DNA from: Wenzhouxiangella sp. XN201
GTDB taxonomy: Bacteria; Pseudomonadota; Gammaproteobacteria; Xanthomonadales; Wenzhouxiangellaceae
Assembly (NCBI RefSeq): GCF_011008905.1
Contig: NZ_JAAIVI010000021.1
Coordinates: 160,663 to 224,662 of the forward strand
Reading direction: 5' to 3'
Length of the DNA stretch: 64,000 bases
Positions 17,001 through 25,944 of the stretch are shown here, one piece after another (position 1 is the first letter of the stretch; each line of letters begins with the position of its first letter). Both the position numbers and the translations under genes were made by a program. A model generated the notes under the pieces. The model saw only the letters and a list, made by a program, of their open reading frames with translations. It searched no databases and was not told the origin of the DNA.

Positions 17001-19317
17001 GCTGGGCCCAGGGCGAAAATGCGGCAATCCGATCGTGATCGAGTCGCAGGTCGACTTCGACCGGCTGCGCGGCATCGGTTCCCGCAAGGTCAGCCAACGC
17101 TGAGAGGTCGTAGTGGTACTCCCCTTTGCCTTTAACCTGCAGCCAGTGGGTTTGACCCGGGGCCAGCTCCGCACGGTCGAGTTTCTGTTCGCGGTCGTAT
17201 TCGAGCAGGTCCGATTCCGGATCTGCTTCGCCATACACTTGCGTTCGGACGGTGCCTTGCCTGGGCAACTCCATCACCACGGCCTCATCCTGAATCGGCA
17301 GCAGATACCAGTCTTCACTGCTGGTCGAATGACCCACGCTGCCCAGCACCTGGCCGTCGAATGGAAACGGCGCCGCTTCGTTGCGGTGACCATTGGGTTC
17401 GCGATCGGCAACGCGATCGAGATAGTCGAGTCGCTCCATGACCACCGTGTACTCCGCGTCGGAGACTTGGCCGGCAGTGAGGGTCAGGCTGTAGTCGGCC
17501 GGCGCCAGGAACATGTCCCACTGCAAGGCTTCACCCGGGCGGCCCTGACTGCGAATATCGCTGATCTCGATGGCTTCGTCACCCGCACCCAGTATGCCGC
17601 GCATGCTGCCGTCGACCGGCGGCTGCACGGTCAGGCGGATGCGTTCATGGCCGCTGAGTGTGAACTGATAGCGGTCGGTATCACCCTTCTCGGCCAGGGT
17701 GCCGAAATGCTCGACGCCGAAGTGCAGCCGGTTGGCATTGGCGACTTCGTCGTTGGGCTCCATCTCCATCCCTTCCGGCGGCGGGCCCAGTTCCACCAGG
17801 CGCAGGACATAGTCCGAATCCGTTCCCACGGCCGCCAACAGATACTCGCCTGGCATCAGGAAGACATTGTCGAGCCTGACCCGGCTGTTATTGCCGGCAC
17901 GTTCGGAAACAATTGTCTTGCCCGCACTGTTCTTCAGGGTCAGCTCGAACAGGTCTTTACCCTGCAACTGCAAACGCCATAGCTGCGCCTCGCCACGGAC
18001 CGAGAAGCGCCAGTGATCCGTTTCGCGGCCGTTGAAATGCCCGCGTCCGAAACCGCGCTCGTGCAGGGCGACGGCATGACCATGATCATCGTTGGGCTCG
18101 ACTTCCTCACCGGGGCCGGCACGACTGTGCTCAACCCATTCCAACTGCCAGTCAGTGCCGACCCGCTTGCGATCGTGCATGCGCAACCGGTAGCTGCCCT
18201 GGGTCAGGCCAATGGTGCGCAGCGCGGTCATGCCGTCGGCCCCGCGTACACAGTGGCTCAGATTGATCGCGTCCCGCACCAGGCAGACTTCGGCCTGGGC
18301 CTCGGGGTCAACCGACAATTCGAGATCGAAAACGCGTCCCACGTCAGCCTCGCCGACCTCGAATGAAAGCCAGTCGGTATCGGTGTCATCAAATCGACCG
18401 GCCAGCGACTGGCCCAGTTCGACGGGATTGGGACTGCGGTCGTTCGGTTCGACTTCGCGGCCCTCACGCGGCAATGGCGCGCCGGTTTCGAATCGCAGCA
18501 TCTGCACCCCGGCAGCCTTCTGGTCAGTCCGGAAGCGGTAGCGGCCCGCATCCAGGCTCAGGCCGGGGCGGTGAACCGGCAATCCGTCGGCGGTATCGAT
18601 GGTCAGCAATTCGGTGTCCTGCGCATCGAGCAGCTTCAGGGAAGCCGGGCGGCCCAGCGGGCTCTGAAACGCCAGGTCCCAAGACTCTTTCGCCTGTTCG
18701 TCCTTGATCTCGAAGTCGAACCAGGTCTCGCCTTGCGTCCACACCACGGTCTTGCCCCGGGTCGATGCAAGCTGGGGCGAGTCGGGCGAGTTGTTGTCGC
18801 CAATGACTGTCACGTTCGAGTCATCATGCTGATCGATGTCAACGGAATAGGATCCCTCGCCGCCGGAATGCGAAACACCCAGTACGTAAACCCCCGGCGC
18901 CAGCAACAACCCGTCGGCCCGGCCCGGGCGGCTGCCGTCGGTCGTCTTGAGCGTCATGAGAAGCGTCGGCTTTTGGCTCAGTTCGGCCGGAATCCGTCCG
19001 CGGCCGTCAGCCAACTCCGTGAAATCGAAAATATCCAGCCGGGTCAGCGCACCGCCCCGGCCGGTGATCTGCAGGTTGAAGCGCCGGCCGGCCAGGTCCT
19101 CGTCGACCACGATTCGGTAGGCGTCCTGATCCTGACCTTCGAGCTCGCCGATAATGCGCACCGCATCCTTGCCTGAAGGCAGCGCCATGGCAACGGCCTC
19201 GTGGGGGGCGTCGTTGGGTTCGGAGTCGTAGAGCAGCTCCGTAACCGCCCCGGAGTGCGCCGTGACGCATATCAGGGTGGCTGTGATGATCAAACGAACG
19301 GCATCTGAACTGATCAT
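14005..19317 (-). CDS. Giant PPC / discoidin-like / double VWA exported protein
   Basis: 1,771 residues if translation begins at the ATG at 19317 (MISSDAVRLIITATLI), which gives a signal peptide and leaves 28 bases after the upstream gene; a reading from 19509 would overlap that gene. The N-terminal half has at least five PPC-type units introduced by EPND/EPNG (SEPNDAPHEA, EVEPNDRSPNP, EVEPNDDHGHA, EMEPNDEVAN, REPNGHRNEA). The middle has galactose-binding/discoidin-like segments (ARYARLLPLAPH, WARYVKLDFEAPE). The C-terminal third has one VWA-like fold with DTSGS and a second with a full MIDAS set (DASGS, a threonine in NLAKTPIAD, LLTDGEETCDG). Such architecture suggests a large periplasmic or surface adhesion or inhibitor-type protein, working with the transglutaminase-like membrane protein encoded just upstream. 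Confidence 0.82.
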   Translation of the reverse strand: MISSDAVRLIITATLICVTAHSGAVTELLYDSEPNDAPHEAVAMALPSGKDAVRIIGELEGQDQDAYRIVVDEDLAGRRFNLQITGRGGALTRLDIFDFTELADGRGRIPAELSQKPTLLMTLKTTDGSRPGRADGLLLAPGVYVLGVSHSGGEGSYSVDIDQHDDSNVTVIGDNNSPDSPQLASTRGKTVVWTQGETWFDFEIKDEQAKESWDLAFQSPLGRPASLKLLDAQDTELLTIDTADGLPVHRPGLSLDAGRYRFRTDQKAAGVQMLRFETGAPLPREGREVEPNDRSPNPVELGQSLAGRFDDTDTDWLSFEVGEADVGRVFDLELSVDPEAQAEVCLVRDAINLSHCVRGADGMTALRTIGLTQGSYRLRMHDRKRVGTDWQLEWVEHSRAGPGEEVEPNDDHGHAVALHERGFGRGHFNGRETDHWRFSVRGEAQLWRLQLQGKDLFELTLKNSAGKTIVSERAGNNSRVRLDNVFLMPGEYLLAAVGTDSDYVLRLVELGPPPEGMEMEPNDEVANANRLHFGVEHFGTLAEKGDTDRYQFTLSGHERIRLTVQPPVDGSMRGILGAGDEAIEISDIRSQGRPGEALQWDMFLAPADYSLTLTAGQVSDAEYTVVMERLDYLDRVADREPNGHRNEAAPFPFDGQVLGSVGHSTSSEDWYLLPIQDEAVVMELPRQGTVRTQVYGEADPESDLLEYDREQKLDRAELAPGQTHWLQVKGKGEYHYDLSALADLAGTDAAQPVEVDLRLDHDRIAAFSPWAQRLAGELTVTNRADQARTIILQTHVTDVRWQLDHSPGPFELGPEESTSIALTLDIPPDIPALRPARMSVHVHDKQGSGRAMHEIAIDANAPPVEPVFHWPVPEALRGNMNAAASNFGAAPAASPNIDEDKLEDTATLYDGLARVGRWTEYQIPWKNHQLDNVAQPTVRLAGSEPIAVAGFAINPTANTLPQGFLRDFAVAVSLDGEQFDTVLTGKLEPIAEEQYFVLDAPVHARYARLLPLAPHYISSNYSHVRIGEFKVLGESGWRPHDEAFNLADPNFGGHLVWSEPWIRGSAFDQGILLADDKAPKLRLSGETRATVVLGFHHARAASIDGISVLPMAEASADLQPAAVSVAVSDSSPIGPWRQLAEAELAAGETRIDFDERAWARYVKLDFEAPEAAASLQLPDRIAVYETAGESILGEWGHYTDIGPYEASQAPEWSGLTGQPANINRDTAVALGNGDSAPGRALLDTWSAWYRLDIPTDNNHLTLRLSGTPSVEAKPRMMNAAGEAVELYALEQSATEHHWEAYVEPGQSYWVEVFEPPRSVIFSWDTSGSVAAYLPTIANALRTYAETIEPGRDEVNLLPFGRGAPLLKNWQGHAYPLMKMLSAYPHDTSSSDAERAVAVAAEEMVDRPGKKAVLLLTDAATITDASLWPALHDGQPQVFAMKLSSEGAFGGNPFGELDLMQDWARVRGGHFDYVTSLGALSNGFDRAVARLKAPVDFAIQAEFAKVDDPTPATIAIVSSKTGADPGSRGAVEIILDASGSMLKRMGEQRRIDIAKAAIRRTVSDTLPDGMPLALRVYGHREAGSCRTDLEVPLAPLDKSAFLAQIEGIQAINLAKTPIADSLAAVAADLKAAEGRRLVVLLTDGEETCDGDPATEIEKLKESGFEVRVNIVGFAINDDELKRQFADWAEIGGGEYLDASDADGLDAAVQQALQIPFVVIDAAGEEVARGLVDADPIELPAGRYSVRIESATPRQLNDITLAPGDGRLIELD

Positions 19318-19345
19318 GGTTACATACCCATTCCGGTCTCTCACT

Positions 19346-21817
19346 TCAGGTTCCCGTAGCACTTCCGCATGCGCGAATTCTGAAGTCGGTAAACGACAAC
19401 GCATTGGCCGGAACGTCGACGAATACCGCTGTGAAGATTGCCGATACCAGCTCGGCTTCGGCGGTCGCCGTACCCATGCCCGCTGCAACCGAACCCAGGC
19501 CCAGCGCAATAACCTGAGCGATTACGAATGCCAGCGCGGCGACGACGATGCCGGTGAGCCAACTGTCGACCAGGCAGCAGAACAGGGCCAGCCCGGATTC
19601 ATTGGCAAAGCACTTATAGAAGCCGAAATACATAAGCAATGTGCCGATGATGATGCCCCCGATCACAATATACTCAGCTGCCGAAACGCCGCCATAGCCG
19701 CCCGGCCCGACGCCCATCCCGGTGGTTGTACCCGTTGCTGGATCCACACGCCACCAGTGCGCTGTCTCGGAACTTTGCGGGATCAGCAGGGCGTAGCCCG
19801 AGGCAAGTTCCTGACGTGCGTGCAACATGGCCGAGGCACTCAGGCCGATGCTCGCAAGCTGCGATGAGTCACCGGGGCTGACCGCAACCAGCGAATCCGA
19901 ATTCTCGGCCAGTGCATCGAAAGCTGAACTCGAGCCGCCTGTCGACCGCGACTCCATCAGACGGTGTTCCTGGAAAGTTTCAAACAGCCCGCTTGCCAGG
20001 GCCCCGGCATGGGCAAATGTCGGCCCGTCGTCCGTCACGCTCACGCCGCGCATCGAATTGAACAGGATATCGATCTGATCGTAGCCGCGCAGGCCGTCAC
20101 CGTTGGAATACACGCCGTGATTGAATGATGTGATCGCCGGCCTGGCTGCATAGGCCGCTCCCCCATCACTGAAACCGGTATCCGTGCGCGTCGCCATGAA
20201 ATACTTCAACCAGCGCACATCGGGCAAGGGGTCGAGGCCATTCAGGATCGCGGCATTGTCGTCGCCAGTCGCCCGGGCTGCCCGTTGCTGGAGTTCAGTC
20301 AGCGTGGCACGCCCATCTTCCGCGGCCGCAAGCATGCGGTCCATCAACCATGCGGGATTCACTGGGCCGGTAGCGACTGCGAAGCTGCGTCCCTGAAGGA
20401 GCACAGGGCGCGCCTCGGATTCGAATTGATCGGGCTCGACCTGCCGACCGGCAACAAAGCGATGGCCGTCTTCATCGGTATCGACGATGCTGCGCTGTAT
20501 CGATTCCTCGCCACCATCGGGTGCAATCAGTGTGTATTCGATCCAAAGGCGATTCATGGCCCTGGGGGGTTTGGGTGCTGCCGCTTCCGGATCATCCGAT
20601 CCGAGCCCTTCCAGTGCACTGATTGCCTGGGCGCCCTTGTCCGATACCTGTTTGACGAACTCGCCAGCCGGGCTCAACGCATCGAGTGGCACGACATTAC
20701 CATCAAGCGTGAACACCTTTGCCCCGGGGGCGAGACCAGTATTGAATGTGGGTACGAATAGTTCGGCACTGTTCGCGGCATGCTCCAGAAGATTGGCGTT
20801 TTCGGCGTCCGATCCGGAATAGGGCAGAAACGCGATTTCCTGCGGTTGATAGGCCGCGTTGGCGGCCGGACGCTCCCAGGCGCTCATGAGTGGCTGGGTA
20901 CTCACTGCCGAGCCGAGGCGGCTTTCGATAAAGACCTGGATTCGGACCCGATGTTGGAGCGCTTCGGGGATCGAGTCTGCCAGGTAAGACTTTGCTTCGA
21001 CGGCGGGCGGTTCGAGCGAGCCGAAGGCCGGGTGCACCTCGGTCCAGTCATTGGTGACACCAGTTCGGTACTCGACCCAGAAATACTGCTCGAGCTCGCT
21101 GGCAAGCACCGATGCAGCATCGATGTTGGCCGATGCGCCTTTACCCATTAGTTGCTCAACGGCTGGTGTGACGGATGCCGAGATACGCTCCAGTTGCTTG
21201 CGGCTTGATTCCAGTGAGTTACCGGCCTGCTCACCCAGCAGCTTCAGTCCGGCCTGCGGCGTGTCTCCAACCGTCAATCGGCTTGTGACCAGAGATTCGA
21301 AAAAGTCCTGCCGGCCTTTGGCAAAATAGTCCGGCCAGCCGGTATCTCCGGCCATGGTCGACAGCAGGCGCAACGCATCCTCACGCGCCAGCGATCCTTC
21401 CACGATGCGCGCTTCGTAGCCGGCGTCATTGAGCAGTCGGGCCAACAGTACGCCCTGGTCCAGTGAATTGCCGGCTCGGCTGATCAGGGTTCCGTGCGCC
21501 GATCGAAGCAATCCCTGGTATTGCTGAAAGCGGATTTCCCGGGTGACAAACTCAATGACCGAGTCCACATCGAACTCGAGCGAGAAGAGAAGCTCCTCGA
21601 GATCGAACTGGCTCCGGTCGAGATTGGACCGTATCGATTCGATCTGACGGTAAATGCCGTTGAGGTCGGAGCCGTTATTTCCAACTGCCGCAGCAGCCGC
21701 CAGCATGCCAGAGCCGGCTGATGCGTTCATGTGGGCCCAGGCGATGCTGGAATACAGCATGGACAGAGAAAGCAGCCAGCAGGCGGCGGTCCGAAGCGGA
21801 TATCGTCGTTCAGTCAT
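19346..21817 (-). CDS. Transglutaminase-like exported membrane protein
   Basis: 823 residues with an N-terminal signal segment (ACWLLSLSMLYSSIAWA). Residues about 85-140 resemble a transglutaminase core (VIEFVTREIRFQQYQGLLR, RAGNSLDQGVLLARLLND, AGYEARIVEG), but the usual catalytic Cys position appears to be Ser/Asn (GNSLDQ), so activity is doubtful. The large middle region lacks recognisable domains, and the C-terminus has two or three hydrophobic helices (YIVIGGIIIGTLLMYFG and WLTGIVVAALAFVIAQVIAL). The giant VWA protein follows after 28 bases, so the two form an operon. TG-like plus VWA pairs are common in bacterial envelope systems. Confidence 0.72.
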   Translation of the reverse strand: MTERRYPLRTAACWLLSLSMLYSSIAWAHMNASAGSGMLAAAAAVGNNGSDLNGIYRQIESIRSNLDRSQFDLEELLFSLEFDVDSVIEFVTREIRFQQYQGLLRSAHGTLISRAGNSLDQGVLLARLLNDAGYEARIVEGSLAREDALRLLSTMAGDTGWPDYFAKGRQDFFESLVTSRLTVGDTPQAGLKLLGEQAGNSLESSRKQLERISASVTPAVEQLMGKGASANIDAASVLASELEQYFWVEYRTGVTNDWTEVHPAFGSLEPPAVEAKSYLADSIPEALQHRVRIQVFIESRLGSAVSTQPLMSAWERPAANAAYQPQEIAFLPYSGSDAENANLLEHAANSAELFVPTFNTGLAPGAKVFTLDGNVVPLDALSPAGEFVKQVSDKGAQAISALEGLGSDDPEAAAPKPPRAMNRLWIEYTLIAPDGGEESIQRSIVDTDEDGHRFVAGRQVEPDQFESEARPVLLQGRSFAVATGPVNPAWLMDRMLAAAEDGRATLTELQQRAARATGDDNAAILNGLDPLPDVRWLKYFMATRTDTGFSDGGAAYAARPAITSFNHGVYSNGDGLRGYDQIDILFNSMRGVSVTDDGPTFAHAGALASGLFETFQEHRLMESRSTGGSSSAFDALAENSDSLVAVSPGDSSQLASIGLSASAMLHARQELASGYALLIPQSSETAHWWRVDPATGTTTGMGVGPGGYGGVSAAEYIVIGGIIIGTLLMYFGFYKCFANESGLALFCCLVDSWLTGIVVAALAFVIAQVIALGLGSVAAGMGTATAEAELVSAIFTAVFVDVPANALSFTDFRIRACGSATGT

Positions 21818-21912
21818 CGGACCACTCCTGATCAGATTGTTATCCTATTATTACGCAGAAGTTTTAGAAATCCGGACACAGTTATGCCGGAGAAGCGGGC
21901 CAGGATTACACC

Positions 21913-22554
21913 ATGTACGACTTGCCGTATCACAAGGAAAACAACCCGAAGGCGGTGAAAGCGTTCATCGAAGCGCACCCGTTCGCTTTCCTGACCGGTT
22001 CCGACGAACATGGCAGGCCCGTTGCCACTCAGATTCCGTTGCTGTTTGAAGAGCGGGATGGCAGGCAGCTACTGCGCGGGCATTTCATGAAGAACACTGA
22101 TCATCACAAGGCATTCCTGCAGAACCGGAATGCCCTCGCGGTTTTCACGGGCCACCACACCTACGTCAGTGGCACCTGGTACAGCGATCCGCATACCGCT
22201 TCGACCTGGAATTACATGAGTGTGCATGTCAGAGGTGCGATCCGCTTTCTGGGTGGCAATGAACTCGAAACGGTCCTCAGGCAGACTTCACTTCACTTCG
22301 AGAATGGCGATCCGGAGTCGGAGACCGTATTCGACAACTTGCCGTTGGCGTTCAGGCGCAAGGTCATGCATGCCATCGTGGCCTTCGAGATAGAAGTCGA
22401 CCAAATCGATACGGTATTCAAGTTGAGCCAGGATCGCGATTACGAGAGCTACCGCAATATCATCAGGAAGCTGAAAGACCAGGATGAGGCCGGGCGGGCC
22501 ATTGCTGCGGAGATGGAACGCCGGACAGCGCAGTTGTTTCCTGACGTTGAATAG
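21913..22554 (+). CDS. PaiB-type FMN-binding negative transcriptional regulator
   Basis: 213 residues starting MYDLPYHKENNPKAV. The split-barrel FMN fold is clear: FIEAHPFAFLTGSDEHGRPV, ATQIPLLFEERDG, LRGHFMKNTDHHKAF, VFTGHHTYVSGTWY and TWNYMSVHVRGAIRF are hallmark segments of the PaiB family. PaiB of Bacillus acts with PaiA in repression of sporulation and protease genes; in Proteobacteria the role is unproven and an FMN-dependent enzyme is possible. No paiA-like acetyltransferase is adjacent. Confidence 0.93.
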   Translation: MYDLPYHKENNPKAVKAFIEAHPFAFLTGSDEHGRPVATQIPLLFEERDGRQLLRGHFMKNTDHHKAFLQNRNALAVFTGHHTYVSGTWYSDPHTASTWNYMSVHVRGAIRFLGGNELETVLRQTSLHFENGDPESETVFDNLPLAFRRKVMHAIVAFEIEVDQIDTVFKLSQDRDYESYRNIIRKLKDQDEAGRAIAAEMERRTAQLFPDVE

Positions 22555-22620
22555 TTGGCGGTTTCCGGAGTCCCGCTACGTTTCTCCTGATAACGACCGA
22601 TTAATCACGGAGACACCATC

Positions 22621-23037
22621 ATGATCAACTACGGACAACATCGCACTTTTCTCCGGGGGTTGTTGCTGCTGGCCCTGTGTCTGGGCATGGCTGCTCTTGC
22701 CCAGGCCGGTTCACCTGGCCTGGATGGTCGGGCTTTCGACGTCGAAATGCTGCCGGCCGGCGCCGACGAGCCGATCGCAAACACACTGACCTTCCATGAA
22801 GGCACGTTCCTGTCGGCCATTTGCGTCAACCACGACTTTCCACAGGCCAGCTATAAAGCCACGGAATCGGGTGACGGCACGGACTTCGAGGTGCATGCAA
22901 AAAGCTATAGCAAGGGCCATATGCTCTGGGAAGGCACGGTCAAGGATGGCCAGTTGCAGGCCACGGCAGTCTGGCACCGTCCCGATCGCGACGAGCCCGT
23001 CCGCTTTTCGATCAGCGGCAAGGAAAAGACCCACTGA
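22621..23037 (+). CDS. Small secreted protein, unknown function
   Basis: 138 residues. The signal peptide (LLLLALCLGMAALAQAG) is followed by a beta-rich domain of about 110 residues with one cysteine (SAICVNHDFPQA). Strands such as DFEVHAKSYSKGHMLWEG and VRFSISGKEK give a lipocalin-like impression, but no family is recognised. A ggaga ribosome site lies nine bases before the ATG. Confidence 0.65.
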   Translation: MINYGQHRTFLRGLLLLALCLGMAALAQAGSPGLDGRAFDVEMLPAGADEPIANTLTFHEGTFLSAICVNHDFPQASYKATESGDGTDFEVHAKSYSKGHMLWEGTVKDGQLQATAVWHRPDRDEPVRFSISGKEKTH

Positions 23038-23114
23038 TCCGATCCGCTCGTGGCCGGACCTCCGATGAGTCGGTGCCATGGCACCCGGCCTTTCGGGGGG
23101 TTCTCCCTGTCTGC

Positions 23115-24431
23115 TCAGGCGGACAATTCGGCAATTGCAGCCGTGGTCCGGTCGACCTCCTCTTCGGTGTTGATCAGGCTCGGTGCGATCCGTGCATACG
23201 ACACCGGGTAGGGGCTGGCGCTGGCAGTGATGCCTTTCCCGGCCAGGTACTCGGTCACCTCGCGCGGGCCATGGCCGTCGACTTCGAAACAGATGATGCC
23301 CGACGACAGCGCTTCGTCCATGGGCGTGTGCAGCGTGACGTTCGACATTTCGGCCAGCGCCTGTTTGGCCCGCGTGTTGAGTGCGTGGATGCGTGCCTCG
23401 ACACGCTCCTTGCCGATCGCCTGATGAAAACGGAATGCCTCATCCAGGGCCCAGCGGTGGTCGAAGGAGTGAAACCCGCCAGGTGAGTGATAGCTGCCGG
23501 GTGTGACGTATTCCGAGTCCGGCGGAAGGGCACCCAGCCATACCCCGACGCTCGGGCCGAAGCTGGGAATGACGGGTTCAACCGCTTCCCAGGCATGGGG
23601 CCGTCCGCAGATGATCCCGGTGCCGCGCGGGCCGAACAGCCATTTGTGGGTTCCCGCGATCAGGAAATCGCAACCCAGTTCATCGAAGCTCGCATCTTCG
23701 ATGCCCAGGCCGTGAACACCATCGACGCAAAAGAGTAATCGGTCCGAGTGGTCGCGCCCGGCATTGACCTCGGCCACCACCTTGCTCATCTCGGCAATCG
23801 GCAGTCTGACGCCGGTGGAGGAATGCACCCAGGTCACGGCCAGTACACGAGTCTTGTCGGTGATTGCCTCGCGCATTCGGGTCAGGATCTCGTCGACCGT
23901 CGTCTGCCCGCCCTGGTCGTAGAGCGCGACCTCGCGCACGCTGGCACCGGTGCGCTCGGCGCGCAGTTTCAGCGACTTGATGGTGGCGTAATGATCATGT
24001 GTGGTGGTCAGGATTTCCTGGCCGGCATCAACCTGGATGGTGCTGTAGATCAGGCCCAGGCCCATGGTGGTGCTGTCGGTCAGCGCGATCCAGCCGGGTT
24101 CGGTCTGCAGGTACTCGGCGGCCGCGGCCCGAACGCGCGGCTCGGCTGTCTGGAAATGCTCGCCCCAGTAGCCGGCCGGGTCGGTGTCGAAGCCGCGACG
24201 ATGTTTCTCGATCGCCCTGGCCACCGGCTTGGGATGGCTGGCGAGCAGGAACGTGGCCATGTGGATCCGGTCGCGGCGAAGCTCGAACTGGTTCCGGACC
24301 GAGGCCCAGTCGGACGGATCCAGGGCGGTGGCAACCGCCGATTCCAGACTGAGTGCCGAGGATGAGGCGGAAAGGGCTGGGATTGCCGCCAGAGCCGTTA
24401 CGCTGCGGGCAATGAAGTCTCTTCTGTGCAT
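23115..24431 (-). CDS. Tat-exported class V aminotransferase-fold PLP enzyme
   Basis: 438 residues from the ATG at 24431 (MHRRDFIARSVTALAAIPAL): a twin-arginine-type RRDF signal places the enzyme in the periplasm. The fold-type I PLP core follows the cysteine-desulfurase-like order: WIALTDSTTMGLGLIYS, ILTTTHDHYATIKSL, VTWVHSSTGVRLPI, FCVDGVHGLG, and the Schiff-base lysine in AGTHKWLFGPRGTGI. The closest groups are isopenicillin-N epimerase-like and cysteine-desulfurase-like proteins; the actual substrate is unknown. An epimerase role would fit the D-amino-acid theme found further right, but this gene is 11 kb from that island. Confidence 0.85.
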   Translation of the reverse strand: MHRRDFIARSVTALAAIPALSASSSALSLESAVATALDPSDWASVRNQFELRRDRIHMATFLLASHPKPVARAIEKHRRGFDTDPAGYWGEHFQTAEPRVRAAAAEYLQTEPGWIALTDSTTMGLGLIYSTIQVDAGQEILTTTHDHYATIKSLKLRAERTGASVREVALYDQGGQTTVDEILTRMREAITDKTRVLAVTWVHSSTGVRLPIAEMSKVVAEVNAGRDHSDRLLFCVDGVHGLGIEDASFDELGCDFLIAGTHKWLFGPRGTGIICGRPHAWEAVEPVIPSFGPSVGVWLGALPPDSEYVTPGSYHSPGGFHSFDHRWALDEAFRFHQAIGKERVEARIHALNTRAKQALAEMSNVTLHTPMDEALSSGIICFEVDGHGPREVTEYLAGKGITASASPYPVSYARIAPSLINTEEEVDRTTAAIAELSA

Positions 24432-24594
24432 GCCTGGGTCTCCCTCGGGCGGCACCCCCAATCACCGCGCCGTGATGAAGTGCTAACGATGCCGAACCGG
24501 CGTCGCCGATTCAGTTTACGACGGATGAATTCGATTCGCCAGCAGCGACGGCGGCCGTTTTCCGGACTGGAAATACCGGCCGGTCACTCGCCGG

Positions 24595-25884
24595 TTATGA
24601 CTCAGATTGCGGAAAATCCTCGAACTTCGCATCGGAGGCCGGACGCTGCGAACGCAGGCGCTCGGATACGGCCTCGGCTTCGTGCATGACGCGCAGCGCG
24701 TTGTTGCCGATGATGCCGGCCAATTCATCTTCGCTGTAGCCGCGCTTGATCAGCTCTGCGATCAGGGCCGGGTAGGTGGAGACGTCTTCCAGGCCAGCGG
24801 GACCGGCGGCGATGCCGTCGTAATCGCCGCCGATGCCGATGTGCGTGGCACCGATGCGGTCGCGGATGTAATCGATGTGATCGGCCACGTCCGACAGCGT
24901 GGCCGACGGTGCGGGATTGGCTTCCCGCCAGGCCGCCATCCCTGCTTCGACGCTGTCCCCATCACCCGGGTGCAGGCGTTCCAGCCGGGCCTCTTCGGCC
25001 ACCTGGCGAGCATCCCACTCGCGCAGCTCCCCGTTCACAAAGCTCGGTACGAAGGTCACCATGACGATGCCGCCATTGTCGGGCAGGCGGTCGAGGATCT
25101 CGTCGGGCACATTGCGCGCATGCGGGGTCACGCCATTGGCCGAGGAATGCGAGAAGATCACCGGCGCCTCGGTCACATCGAGCGTGTCATGCATGACCGC
25201 CGGGCTGACGTGTGACAGGTCGACGATCATGCCCAGCCAGTTCATTTCCTGCACCACCTCGCGCCCGAACTCGCTCAAGCCCCCGTGGCGTGGCGCGTCG
25301 GTGGCCGAATCGGCCCAGTCGTGCCCCTGCCAGTGGGTGAGCGTGAGATAGCGGGCACCCAGCGCGTGGAACATGCGCAAGGCCGCCAGGGAGTTGTTGA
25401 TTACATGCCCGCCTTCCAGGCCGATCATGGAAGCGATGTAGCCGTCGGCGAAGGCCGCTTCCAGTTCGTCGGCGCTGGTGGCGAACTTCAGCTTCTCGTG
25501 CGCATCGATCAGGCGCCGGGCCGTGTCGATCTGCTCGATCTGCATGCGCACGGCTTCATCGCCGCGGTGCTCCGGCGGCACGTACACCGACCAGAACTGA
25601 CCGCCGACGCGGCCCTCGCGCAGGCGCTCGATGTCGGTGTGCATGGGCGGATCGAGCTCGCTGGTGTCGCTGCCCAGGTCGATCTCTGCGAGCCGGTTGT
25701 CGACCCGTTCACGGTACTGCCAGGGCACATCGTTGTGGCCGTCGATCAGCGGCGTTTCTGCCAGCAGCTCAAGCGCTTTCTGGTATTCCGGTGTAGGTTC
25801 TTCGGCCACTGCAGACAGGGCAAACAGCGCGGCGACAGCGGGCGCAATAAGCGTGACAGCTCTTCTGATCATGCGATTCATCAT
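24595..25884 (-). CDS. Membrane dipeptidase-type peptidase (M19)
   Basis: 429 residues from the ATG at 25884 (MMNRMIRRAVTL), followed by a signal peptide ending at SAVA. The zinc-ligand motifs of renal-dipeptidase-type M19 enzymes are all visible: DGHNDVPWQYRE, SMIGLEGGHVINNS, DLSHVSPAVMHD, FSHSSANGVTPHARN and IGIGGDYDGIA. M19 dipeptidases hydrolyse dipeptides and tolerate a D-residue at the C-terminal position. In the periplasm this enzyme would degrade peptides, including L,D-dipeptides. No operon partner is certain; the PLP enzyme lies 163 bases downstream on the same strand. Confidence 0.92.
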   Translation of the reverse strand: MMNRMIRRAVTLIAPAVAALFALSAVAEEPTPEYQKALELLAETPLIDGHNDVPWQYRERVDNRLAEIDLGSDTSELDPPMHTDIERLREGRVGGQFWSVYVPPEHRGDEAVRMQIEQIDTARRLIDAHEKLKFATSADELEAAFADGYIASMIGLEGGHVINNSLAALRMFHALGARYLTLTHWQGHDWADSATDAPRHGGLSEFGREVVQEMNWLGMIVDLSHVSPAVMHDTLDVTEAPVIFSHSSANGVTPHARNVPDEILDRLPDNGGIVMVTFVPSFVNGELREWDARQVAEEARLERLHPGDGDSVEAGMAAWREANPAPSATLSDVADHIDYIRDRIGATHIGIGGDYDGIAAGPAGLEDVSTYPALIAELIKRGYSEDELAGIIGNNALRVMHEAEAVSERLRSQRPASDAKFEDFPQSES

Positions 25885-25944
25885 TCGGTCGGTCCTTGGG
25901 GCATAGGCCCTCGATACAGCTACTGTGCCTTTCACAATAACGCA

